This document shows, piece after piece, positions 1-5,062 of a stretch of 5,062 bases of DNA (within the stretch, counting starts at the first letter, position 1; every line of letters starts with the position of its first letter). Source of the stretch: JBNJEM01 sp051745935 (GTDB lineage Bacteria; Planctomycetota; Planctomycetia; Pirellulales; Pirellulaceae). Both the position numbers and the translations under genes were made by a program. The notes below the pieces were generated by a model that worked only from the letters and a program-made list of their open reading frames with translations, was not told the DNA's origin and ran no database searches. The stretch lies in the NCBI GenBank assembly GCA_051745935.1, contig JBNJEM010000586.1:1-5062 (forward strand). Direction: 5' to 3'.

Positions 1-909
1 GAGTCGGAACTCAATGCCGACCGGGAGCAGTTGGTGCAATTGCAGGCTGAACTCAAGTCACGAGAATCCCAGCTGGCCGCGCAAAAGGACGATTTGGACA
101 CGGTCCGAGCGGAACAACAACAGACGCTACAAGAGCTGCAACAAGCCAAGGAGACGCTCCGCGAGGAAAGACAAGAACAGCAAAAACTCTTGGCCGAGAA
201 GCATCAGGAACTCCAGGCTCGGGAACAGGAGTTGGCCAACGAAACCCAACGACTGGACGCTGAAAAGCAGGATCTGAGCTCCAGATGGGAAGAATGGCGC
301 GACCAACGGCACAGCCAGGAAACCACGGTGGAGTCCCAACGCGCGGAGCTCGAAAAGGAACGAACTCAGCTAGAACAGCAGCGCGAGGAATTCGAATCGT
401 TCCGTCAAGCGGCCCAAGCAGAACTGGAACGGACGCGATCACTCGTCCAACAACAGATCGAGCAACTGGAAGAGCAAACCAAAACGCTCGAGGCGGAACG
501 CCAGGAACTGCATCAACAGCGTCGCGAACTCGATGGTGAACGAGCCAGGTTGGATCAGTTCGCGACAGAGCAAACGGAACAGTTCGCCGAGACGCGGCGC
601 CGGGAGGATGAAGCGTCCGAATCGGAGTGGTCCGCGCCATCCACCATGCCGGAATCCCCGGCCCAGGAAGCCAAAGAAACCTCGTACGCGGTGATGGGAC
701 ACCAATTCGAAAACGTCGATTCGCTGTTTCCAGGAGAATCCTCCGAGAACGAATCATCCGGTTCCGCCAACGGCGAGGAAAAACCGCCTCTGCCCGATCC
801 CGTCCCCGTCGACCCCGCCGCCGACGAAGCCTACGAAGAACTGGTCGACCGCCTGGTTCAGTTCAACTGCGCCCAGAAGAAGAAATGGTTCCAGTTCTGG
901 AAACCGTGA
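1..909 (+). CDS. Long coiled-coil protein, 3' part (5' end outside window)
   Basis: The frame is open from the first base and ends at TGA 907-909, giving 302 codons with no N-terminus. A TTG at 31 is only an internal Leu codon, so this is a partial gene and not a 292-aa protein. Numbering from base 1, residues 1-205 are an almost uninterrupted Gln/Glu/Arg-rich coiled coil. The clearest heptads have Leu at about 163, 170, 177 and 184 (LEAERQE, LHQQRRE, LDGERAR). Residues 206-275 form a low-complexity Ser/Glu/Pro linker (SSENESSGSANGEE, PPLPDPVPVDP). Residues 275-292 look like a short amphipathic helix (EELVDRLVQF), and the protein ends in a basic-aromatic tail, KKKWFQFWKP. No enzymatic motif or transmembrane segment is visible. 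A structural, scaffold or envelope-associated role is possible, and any N-terminal domain lies off the window. I do not recognise the gene. Confidence is high that it is coding and low for function. Confidence 0.85.
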   Translation, partial: ESELNADREQLVQLQAELKSRESQLAAQKDDLDTVRAEQQQTLQELQQAKETLREERQEQQKLLAEKHQELQAREQELANETQRLDAEKQDLSSRWEEWRDQRHSQETTVESQRAELEKERTQLEQQREEFESFRQAAQAELERTRSLVQQQIEQLEEQTKTLEAERQELHQQRRELDGERARLDQFATEQTEQFAETRRREDEASESEWSAPSTMPESPAQEAKETSYAVMGHQFENVDSLFPGESSENESSGSANGEEKPPLPDPVPVDPAADEAYEELVDRLVQFNCAQKKKWFQFWKP

Positions 910-929
910 ACGGAGATGCCGGGGAATCC

Positions 930-950
930 CAACCCGTCCGGAGTGGGTTG
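930..950 (+). terminator. Stem-loop after the coiled-coil gene (weak terminator candidate)
   Basis: Perfect 6-bp inverted repeat, CAACCC (930-935) and GGGTTG (945-950), with a 9-nt loop, 21 bp after the stop codon. No T-tract follows, so a Rho-independent terminator is doubtful. The rest of the 910-1090 gap holds only small GC-rich inverted repeats, such as TCGCGG (963-968) with CCGCGA (982-987). I found no convincing promoter there. Confidence 0.25.
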
Positions 951-1078
951 AAGTATACCCCGTCGCGGATGACTTTCTCCGCCGCGAGTCCGACCAACGG
1001 GCGGACGGCTTGCGCCGGGCAGCTTTCCACCCGGAAAAATCCAACCGCCTGAAATATACATCGTGGGCCGAACACTCC

Positions 1079-1086
1079 AAAGGAAA
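1079..1086 (+). promoter_or_regulatory. Ribosome binding site of cysQ
   Basis: AAAGGAAA contains the Shine-Dalgarno core AAGGA (1080-1084), 6 nt before the ATG at 1091. This decides the start. The open frame extends upstream to a TTG at 1010, but those 27 extra residues are Arg-rich, have no Shine-Dalgarno and match nothing in the family. Confidence 0.6.
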
Positions 1087-1090
1087 CCCC

Positions 1091-1903
1091 ATGCAACTTG
1101 ATGTCCCTGCATTGTTGGACCCGGTCAATCAGATTGCCGAGTCGGCGGGCAGAAAAACGATGGAATTTCATGGCCAGGAGCTCATGGTTGAAGTCAAAGC
1201 GGACAATTCACCGCTCACCCTGGCGGACAAAGCGTCGCATCAGCTGATTGTCGCGGAACTCGAGCGGTTAACACCAGAGATCCCGGTCGTTTCCGAAGAA
1301 TCGGCCGAAGGGGAAGCCATCAGTCTGGCCTCGGACCAATGGCTGTGGCTGGTGGACCCGTTGGATGGCACGAAAGAGTTCATCAAGCAAACGGGGCAAT
1401 TCACCGTAAACATTGGTCTAGTGCATAACGGTTTCCCGGTCCTGGGCATCGTCCATGTCCCCGTCTCTGGTACGTGCTATCAAGGCATCAACACGGAAAC
1501 CGCCACCGGGGCTTGGATTCAACAAGCCACGGGGGAGCGGGCCGCGATTGAGACGCGAGCCGCGAATCTGGAGCGGTTGACGGTGGTGGCCAGCCGAGAT
1601 CATGCCGGCCCCGCCGTGGAAGCGTTCTTGAAACGCATCTCGGGAGCCGACGTCACGAACATGGGCAGCTCGCTGAAATTCTGTTTGGTCGCGGAAGGCA
1701 AGGCGGATTTCTATCCCCGCGTGGTGCCCACCTTCCAGTGGGATACCGCGGCCGCTCAAGCCATCGTTGAAGCCGCCGGCGGACATCTGACCGAGTTCGA
1801 CGGCGAGCGATTGACCTATCGCAAAGACCGCTTGCGAAACCCGGCCGTAATGGCCTTTGGGGATAACCGGATTGACTGGCCCGCGTTCTTCAACGGCTCG
1901 TGA
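1091..1903 (+). CDS. cysQ: 3'(2'),5'-bisphosphate nucleotidase CysQ
   Basis: Protein of 270 aa, slightly longer than E. coli CysQ (about 246 aa). It belongs to the inositol-monophosphatase superfamily of Mg2+-dependent, Li+-sensitive phosphatases. The expected reaction is 3'-phosphoadenosine 5'-phosphate (PAP) to AMP and phosphate in the cytoplasm or at the inner membrane, which relieves PAP inhibition during sulfate assimilation. Visible family motifs, in order, are KADNSPLTLAD (37-47), the metal ligand pair in VVSEES (Glu69-Glu70), the signature WLVDPLDGTKEF (86-97, with Asp89 and Asp92), GSSLKFCLVAEGKADFYPR (192-210) and the C-terminal metal motif WDTAAAQAIVEAAGG (217-231, Asp218). All catalytic positions are present, so it should be active. 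KEF after the DGT motif favours CysQ over inositol monophosphatase. No other sulfur-assimilation gene is in the window. It lies 181 bp after the coiled-coil gene on the same strand and converges with nagA. Confidence 0.93.
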   Translation: MQLDVPALLDPVNQIAESAGRKTMEFHGQELMVEVKADNSPLTLADKASHQLIVAELERLTPEIPVVSEESAEGEAISLASDQWLWLVDPLDGTKEFIKQTGQFTVNIGLVHNGFPVLGIVHVPVSGTCYQGINTETATGAWIQQATGERAAIETRAANLERLTVVASRDHAGPAVEAFLKRISGADVTNMGSSLKFCLVAEGKADFYPRVVPTFQWDTAAAQAIVEAAGGHLTEFDGERLTYRKDRLRNPAVMAFGDNRIDWPAFFNGS

Positions 1904-1920
1904 CGAAGGCGACAAGCGGG

Positions 1921-1942
1921 GCCGAAAGCTCGGGCTCTCGGC
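1921..1942. terminator. Stem-loop between convergent cysQ and nagA
   Basis: Arms GCCGA (1921-1925) and TCGGC (1938-1942) are followed inward by an A/C mismatch, then AGC (1927-1929) pairing with GCT (1934-1936) around a TCGG tetraloop. It lies 17 bp after the cysQ stop and 35 bp from the nagA stop, where a bidirectional terminator or mRNA-end hairpin would be expected. A wider GGGGCC (1918-1923) to GGCCCC (1957-1962) pairing competes with it. Neither strand has a T-tract, so intrinsic termination is uncertain. Confidence 0.4.
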
Positions 1943-1977
1943 ACATCCGCGAAGTGGGCCCCCTGCGAAACAAGCGT

Positions 1978-3162
1978 TCAAGCCTTTGGAGTCTCCACCT
2001 CCGCTGCCCGCCAGACGCACGTTCCGGCCTGATAGGTGGCGAGGACGTCGAGAAGCCCCTCTTCGCCGATATCGAATTGGATCAAGTCGGCCGCCGCGCC
2101 GGCTCGGAGCATGCCGCAGTCAAGTCCCAGCAATTGCGCGGGGCGAGCACTGGCCATGTCCATGGCGGCAGCCAAATCAATTCCGGCGTATTGCATCACA
2201 TTCTTGATCCCCGCCGTTAGTGGCTTGGTGGCGCCCGCCAGATACTCAGAGTGCCCCGCCACGACAGCCCGGCCGTCCTCGAGCACCTCAATGGCTCCGA
2301 GCCCCGTCTCTTCGTACAGCCCCGGTTCCGTCCCAATACGGCCCGCCACGCCGGCCATGTCACTGACCAACACCACGCTTTGAGGCGTTTTCGCCCGCAC
2401 CATGGCTTTCACTACCGCTTCGGGCAGGTGAGATCCGTCCACAATGAGGCTAGCCACCAGCCTGTCCTCGCTCAGCTGATCCCAGATGTAGTTGGGATGA
2501 CGGGGCAAATAGGCGTGAGCGCCGTTGCCCAAATGCGTGCTCATGCGAGCCCCCGCGTCCACCACCGCTTGAATCTGCTGGGAGTTCGCGTTGGTGTGCC
2601 CGATCGCCACGATCAGCCCCGATTCGGTGGCCCTGCGCGTGAACTCCACCGCGGAAGGATACTCAGGCGAAAGCGTCACGAGACGGATATGGCCGCGAGC
2701 CGCTTCCTGTAACCGCTCAAACTCGTCCCAGTCGGGAGGCCGACAGTACTCGACCGGATGCGCCCCTCGCGGCCCCTCTTCCATGGAAATAAACGGCCCC
2801 TCCAGGTGAATCCCAGCAACCCGGCAAGCAACGGCTGGCCGCGTCTCAATGGCTTCGGCGATCGTCCTCAGCGCATGAAGAAGCGTGCCATGGCCTTGGG
2901 TCACGACGGTGGCCAGATAGTGCGTCACGCCCAACGCATCCATCGCCCCACTGATTTGCTCAACCCCCGCCACATCCAAGTCGCCCCGGGTAAACTCGGC
3001 CCCGCCGTATCCGTTCACTTGCAAATCCACCAAGCCGGGCCCGATCCAGGGCAGACCACTTTTCTCCCCGCACCGCAGCACATCCACGCTGGCAATGGTA
3101 CCGTTCTCGATCTGGAGCGACACGGGCTGTCCGTGATCGTAGCGTCTTCCTTCCAAACGCAT
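1978..3162 (-). CDS. nagA: N-acetylglucosamine-6-phosphate deacetylase (NagA-like amidohydrolase)
   Basis: Protein of 394 aa, close to the usual NagA length of about 380. The expected reaction is GlcNAc-6-P plus water to glucosamine-6-P and acetate, in the cytoplasm, in amino-sugar catabolism or cell-wall recycling. Motifs in order: PGLVDLQVNGYGG (42-54, the NagA form of the amidohydrolase first strand), HLEGPF (119-124, metal ligand Glu121), GHTNA (188-192, His189), THLGN (209-213, His210) and VSDMAG (266-271, catalytic Asp268). Arg221 and His245 (in IVDGSH) sit 11 and 35 residues after His210, the spacing of the E. coli phosphate-binding Arg227 and His251 after His216. This argues for a phosphorylated substrate. 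Unusual: HLGNGAH replaces the common HLYNAM/HLFNAM. The open frame continues to a GTG at 3261, but that extension contains the promoter and Shine-Dalgarno, so ATG 3162 is chosen. No nagB or transporter is adjacent, so other N-acetyl sugar phosphates remain possible. Confidence 0.87.
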   Translation of the reverse strand: MRLEGRRYDHGQPVSLQIENGTIASVDVLRCGEKSGLPWIGPGLVDLQVNGYGGAEFTRGDLDVAGVEQISGAMDALGVTHYLATVVTQGHGTLLHALRTIAEAIETRPAVACRVAGIHLEGPFISMEEGPRGAHPVEYCRPPDWDEFERLQEAARGHIRLVTLSPEYPSAVEFTRRATESGLIVAIGHTNANSQQIQAVVDAGARMSTHLGNGAHAYLPRHPNYIWDQLSEDRLVASLIVDGSHLPEAVVKAMVRAKTPQSVVLVSDMAGVAGRIGTEPGLYEETGLGAIEVLEDGRAVVAGHSEYLAGATKPLTAGIKNVMQYAGIDLAAAMDMASARPAQLLGLDCGMLRAGAAADLIQFDIGEEGLLDVLATYQAGTCVWRAAEVETPKA

Positions 3163-3166
3163 GCCA

Positions 3167-3173
3167 TCCTCCC
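3167..3173 (-). promoter_or_regulatory. Strong Shine-Dalgarno that sets the nagA start
   Basis: On the minus strand GGGAGGA precedes the ATG at 3162. The GGAGG core (3168-3172) is 5 nt from the start codon. It is the strongest ribosome binding site in the window and identifies the internal ATG, not the upstream GTG at 3261, as the start. Confidence 0.75.
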
Positions 3174-3219
3174 GCCACCGGCGCTGACGATCCACTTTAT
3201 CCACATCAACCGAGCCCTT

Positions 3220-3248
3220 ATTATACCGGCGCCCGCAACAAGTCACCA
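3220..3248 (-). promoter_or_regulatory. Sigma70-type promoter of nagA
   Basis: On the minus strand there is a perfect -10 hexamer TATAAT (3220-3225). A weak -35 TGGTGA (3243-3248) lies 17 bp upstream; an alternative GTGACT has a 15-bp spacer. Transcription would start near 3213, giving a leader of about 50 nt before ATG 3162. The -10 match is seen directly; promoter activity is inferred. Confidence 0.55.
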
Positions 3249-3302
3249 GTTGAAATGGCACAGCCCTCGTCGGATAACTCGCCTACCGGTCGCAACGCGT
3301 CG

Positions 3303-3324
3303 CGATCTGTCATGTCAGACATCG
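3303..3324. promoter_or_regulatory. Imperfect palindrome upstream of nagA (possible operator)
   Basis: The 14-bp dyad TCTGTCATGTCAGA (3306-3319) pairs except for one symmetric T/T position. The flanks CGAT (3303-3306) and ATCG (3321-3324) extend it with a 2-nt bulge. It lies about 55-60 bp upstream of the proposed nagA -35, and 60 bp after the LarA-like stop. It could be a regulator-binding site or only part of a 3' mRNA hairpin. Confidence 0.3.
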
Positions 3325-3361
3325 GGGGCGCCGGGGGAACAAGAGCCCCCCCGAAATCGGG
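3322..3361 (-). terminator. GC-rich hairpin cluster after the LarA-like gene
   Basis: Downstream of the LarA-like stop (3384-3386), a run of seven C on the + strand (3346-3352; G on the transcript) can pair with either of two five-base partner tracts, at 3333-3337 or 3324-3328. The second pairing extends to 7 bp (TCGGGGG 3322-3328 with CCCCCGA 3348-3354). CCCGA (3350-3354) and TCGGG (3357-3361) form a further small hairpin. There is no T-tract. This may end or stabilise the upstream mRNA; intrinsic termination is unproven. Confidence 0.35.
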
Positions 3362-3383
3362 AGAATTGGAGCTGGTTTCAGCA

Positions 3384-4661
3384 CTAGTCGCACATCCGGC
3401 TGCGGGCGGCCCATAGACCCAGCGCGGGGTTTCGGATGAAAAAGATCTCCTCTCCGTCGGGCATGGTGTTCCATCCGTCACGCAATGCCGACGGGTCATA
3501 TCGGCTTTGCATTTCCTCCAGCTCCCCATACGCGTATCCCACGCCTTCGATCTCGTCGCGGGTCAACCCGCCGGGACAGTAAACGATTTGGAACCGTTGC
3601 TCGCTGGAACCGTGGATCATGTGCGCGGCGGCTGACAAATTGGCCTGGAGGTCGTTGTTTTCTCGGACAAACCGCATGATTTCAGGGGTGGTCCGGTAGC
3701 CGTATCTGCGAATCAAGCGGTCGATTTCCGGGTCCTCGCCGAACATTTTGACGCCGGGGGCCAACACGATCAGTTGCCCGTGGTCGGCGATGGCCATGCG
3801 AGTGCGATAGACGGCTTTGTTACCCAGCCACGTGCTCTGGAATTCCTCCGGGTGCAGGTAGACGACGATCTTGTCCAGTTCTTTGTCCAATCGGGTCACG
3901 TTCACTTGAGCGGCCAGCTCACCGGCCAGCTCAAAACACTCCGGGTCGTCGCCGACAAACAGCCCCCGGACGACGTTTTCGCCGCGGCTATCGGGACCGA
4001 TGACGCTTAGCACGAACAGCAGCGGCAGGCCACCGCAAAAGTTCTCTTGGGCATGGTTCAGGATCCGACGAAGCGGCGTATCGGTCCGCCCCATCATCCG
4101 CTCCATCCCATACGCCGCACCGATGAAATGACTCTGATTGATCCCCTCCGAGCCGCCGGTACCCACGAAAACATTCTTGTTGTGATTGGCCATTCCGATC
4201 ACTTCATGGGGAACCACCTGGCCAATTGATAGAATCAAATCATGGTTGCCTTCCCAGATCAGCTTGTTCAATTGAACCGGCCACGGTTGCTGGTAAATCC
4301 CTTCGGTCACCTCCCGCACGAACCCCGCCGGCACGTGGCCGATTGTCACCACGTCGTCGCGCCAATTGTGTTCGCGGATCAATGATTTAGGAAGCCCCGG
4401 GAACATTTGATCCAGTTGCTTGTCCGACATGTTCTCATGCGTACCCAGAGCCGGCATCACGTCCACCAACCGATCCCCATAGTAGGCATGGGCCATGCAC
4501 GTCAGCGGGCCCGCGTGACTGTGCAAACGGGTGAAATCGGGGGGCAGCGCCAGCACCCGCTGCCGCGGCTCAATGGCCTCGAACACCCCAAACAACGCCT
4601 CGCGCAACTGCTGGTCCGCCAGTTCCGCGTCCCGACCGCCAAGAGCTAAATAAACCGTCAT
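3384..4661 (-). CDS. LarA-family nickel-pincer racemase/epimerase homolog
   Basis: Protein of 425 aa, the length of lactate racemase LarA (DUF2088 family). LarA swaps the configuration of a 2-hydroxy acid using a nickel-pincer nucleotide (NPN) bound to a lysine. Matching elements are PPDFTR (40-45, like Asp72/Arg75 of Lactobacillus plantarum LarA), GTHENMSD (73-80, His75 like His108), His152 in PHEVIG, Lys162 in NHNKNVFVG, and His178 in NQSHFIG. His152-Lys162-His178 has exactly the 10 and 16 residue spacing of LarA His174-Lys184-His200 (catalytic base, NPN lysine, Ni ligand). Lys282 (LGNKAVYR) may correspond to Lys298. Odd: the usual Ser-Gly-Gly before the lysine is Ala-Asn-His (158-160). The substrate is unknown; LarA homologs act on lactate, malate, phenyllactate and gluconate-type acids. 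No larB, larC or larE cofactor genes are in the window. The ATG at 4661 has only a weak, distant GGAA as ribosome binding site. The family is confident; the reaction is inferred. Confidence 0.82.
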   Translation of the reverse strand: MTVYLALGGRDAELADQQLREALFGVFEAIEPRQRVLALPPDFTRLHSHAGPLTCMAHAYYGDRLVDVMPALGTHENMSDKQLDQMFPGLPKSLIREHNWRDDVVTIGHVPAGFVREVTEGIYQQPWPVQLNKLIWEGNHDLILSIGQVVPHEVIGMANHNKNVFVGTGGSEGINQSHFIGAAYGMERMMGRTDTPLRRILNHAQENFCGGLPLLFVLSVIGPDSRGENVVRGLFVGDDPECFELAGELAAQVNVTRLDKELDKIVVYLHPEEFQSTWLGNKAVYRTRMAIADHGQLIVLAPGVKMFGEDPEIDRLIRRYGYRTTPEIMRFVRENNDLQANLSAAAHMIHGSSEQRFQIVYCPGGLTRDEIEGVGYAYGELEEMQSRYDPSALRDGWNTMPDGEEIFFIRNPALGLWAARSRMCD

Positions 4662-4721
4662 GAGTCACTTTTCCGTCTGGGTAGAACAAACCATGAAACG
4701 CGTCCGACGACGAAGTCCGAT

Positions 4722-4773
4722 CCCCGCGAAATGCCCCCGCGAGCCCCCTAAGGAACCGCCCCCTAAGGACCCC
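4722..4773 (-). other. Five G-tracts in the leader of the LarA-like gene (possible G-quadruplex)
   Basis: On the + strand, C-tracts of 4-5 bases occur at 4722-4725, 4734-4738, 4744-4748, 4759-4763 and 4770-4773. On the coding strand and mRNA of the LarA-like gene these are G-tracts separated by 8, 5, 10 and 6 nt. Any four could in principle form a G-quadruplex, about 60-110 nt upstream of the ATG. The tracts are seen directly; folding is inference. Confidence 0.4.
4743..4769. repeat. Tandem 12-bp direct repeat upstream of the LarA-like gene
   Basis: GCCCCCTAAGGA occurs perfectly at 4743-4754 and 4758-4769, with a 15-bp period and a 3-bp spacer. It lies between the proposed promoter and the start codon, so it would be transcribed. 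It could be a tandem protein-binding site or part of an RNA structure. Confidence 0.7.
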
Positions 4774-4803
4774 ATGTCGGCCTGATGATCCATTGGAACC
4801 ATG

Positions 4804-4832
4804 ATTGTAACCGCGTGCCGGCGTTGGGTCCA
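4804..4832 (-). promoter_or_regulatory. Candidate promoter of the LarA-like gene
   Basis: On the minus strand the -10 candidate TACAAT (4804-4809, 5 of 6 consensus bases) follows TGGACC (4827-4832, 4 of 6 against TTGACA) with a 17-bp spacer. Transcription would begin near 4797, giving a leader of about 135 nt that includes the tandem repeat and the G-tracts. The match is moderate and function is inferred. Confidence 0.4.
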
Positions 4833-4871
4833 TGAACGGAGGTGTATTTCAAAACAACGCGGCCGCCTACC

Positions 4872-4891
4872 TGGCCTAGATCACCAGGCCA
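4872..4891. repeat. Small inverted repeat in the noncoding region
   Basis: TGGCCT (4872-4877) and AGGCCA (4886-4891) form a perfect 6-bp stem with an 8-nt loop. Overlapping it, TAGATCA (4877-4883) is the reverse complement of TGATCTA (4911-4917). It lies about 40-60 bp upstream of the candidate -35 of the LarA-like gene. Function is unknown. Confidence 0.35.
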
Positions 4892-4921
4892 AACCCGTCA
4901 ATCTCAGTGTTGATCTATCCG

Positions 4922-4941
4922 AAAAAAGGCGATTTCCTCGC
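4922..4941 (-). terminator. Weak terminator-like hairpin with T-tract (minus strand)
   Basis: Read on the minus strand, GCGA (4938-4941) and TCGC (4929-4932) form a 4-bp stem with a 5-nt loop, followed by C and six T (4922-4927). It could mark the end of a minus-strand transcript from beyond the right edge. The stem is very short and may be chance. Confidence 0.2.
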
Positions 4942-5062
4942 AACCGGCTCCGTGGTGGCCCCAGCCTGGGCTGATGAAAAACCCGAAAATCGGACAAAAT
5001 AGAACAAGTGGGTTGTCCCGAGTTTGTCGCGCGTGCTTGATTGAAGAGTGGAAGATTTCGCG

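Larger units (their letters stand above)
4662..5062. other. 401-bp region with no convincing gene
   Basis: This stretch holds the probable leader and promoter of the LarA-like gene (4662-4832), followed by about 230 bp, visibly richer in A/T towards the end, with two small inverted repeats. The only notable small frame on the plus strand is 4801-4974 (57 aa, Arg-rich), which has a poor ribosome binding site and overlaps the candidate promoter. A minus-strand frame is open from the right edge for about 50 codons, without a start or recognisable sequence. I see no RNA gene here. Confidence 0.6.

Noticed and set aside
1..620. DNA-level tandem repeats in the coiled-coil gene
   Set aside because: The periodicity is at the amino-acid level (heptads); I saw no long exact nucleotide repeat.
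53..757. Long minus-strand open frame opposite the coiled-coil gene
   Set aside because: It is a shadow of the Gln/Glu-rich coding strand, with atypical Arg/Pro-rich composition and no motif.
1010..1090. 27-codon N-terminal extension of cysQ from a TTG
   Set aside because: There is no ribosome binding site, and the Arg-rich sequence is unlike the family. ATG 1091 has AAGGA at good spacing.
1418..2020. 200-aa minus-strand frame opposite cysQ
   Set aside because: It overlaps the well-supported cysQ and the end of nagA and shows no family motif.
4570..4833. 87-aa minus-strand frame upstream of and overlapping the LarA-like gene
   Set aside because: Low-complexity Gly/Arg/Ser sequence, overlapping the N-terminus of a well-supported gene in another frame and starting inside its candidate promoter.
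4832..4879. 15-codon plus-strand frame starting MNGGVYFQNN, possible leader peptide
   Set aside because: No Shine-Dalgarno before the ATG (GGAGG lies inside the frame, after it), no regulatory codon run, and no gene follows it in the window.
4801..4974. 57-aa plus-strand frame starting MIVTACRRW
   Set aside because: Arg-rich with no recognisable domain, only a weak GGAA before the ATG, and overlap with the proposed promoter on the other strand.
4916..5062. Possible 3' end of a minus-strand gene entering from the right edge
   Set aside because: The frame is open for about 50 codons, but the sequence is unrecognisable and this length can occur by chance. The T-tract hairpin nearby is too weak to settle it.

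Overview
This 5 kb stretch of moderately GC-rich bacterial chromosome (an impression, not a count) carries four protein genes. The genes resemble those of Planctomycetes (Pirellulaceae-like): a Gln/Glu-rich coiled-coil protein, a NagA variant with an HLGNGAHAYLPRHPN motif, and a divergent LarA-family protein. That taxonomic guess is inference from protein style; no rRNA or other marker is present. There is no tRNA, rRNA, CRISPR array, insertion sequence or phage gene.

Layout. Positions 1-909 (+) are the 3' part of a long coiled-coil gene that enters from the left edge. After a 181 bp gap comes cysQ (1091-1903, +), a 3'(2'),5'-bisphosphate nucleotidase with the complete inositol-monophosphatase-type metal site. 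A 74 bp convergent gap holding a stem-loop separates it from nagA (1978-3162, -), an N-acetylglucosamine-6-phosphate deacetylase-like amidohydrolase. Its start is fixed by a strong Shine-Dalgarno and a TATAAT promoter that lies inside the longer open frame. Upstream on the same strand, 221 bp away, is a LarA-family gene (3384-4661, -). The residues that bind the nickel-pincer nucleotide and do the catalysis in LarA are present at matching spacing, but the local Ser-Gly-Gly motif is replaced. The last 400 bp (4662-5062) hold no convincing gene. They contain the probable leader and promoter of the LarA-like gene, with tandem repeats and five regularly spaced G-tracts on the coding strand.

How the genes relate. 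cysQ recycles the PAP by-product of sulfate activation. nagA would release acetate from GlcNAc-6-P during amino-sugar breakdown or cell-wall recycling. The LarA-like protein probably racemises or epimerises a 2-hydroxy acid or sugar acid. nagA and the LarA-like gene are co-directional and may both serve carbohydrate catabolism, but nagA appears to have its own promoter, so a tight operon is not supported. The best lead for something undescribed is the LarA-like enzyme and its G-rich, repeat-bearing leader.
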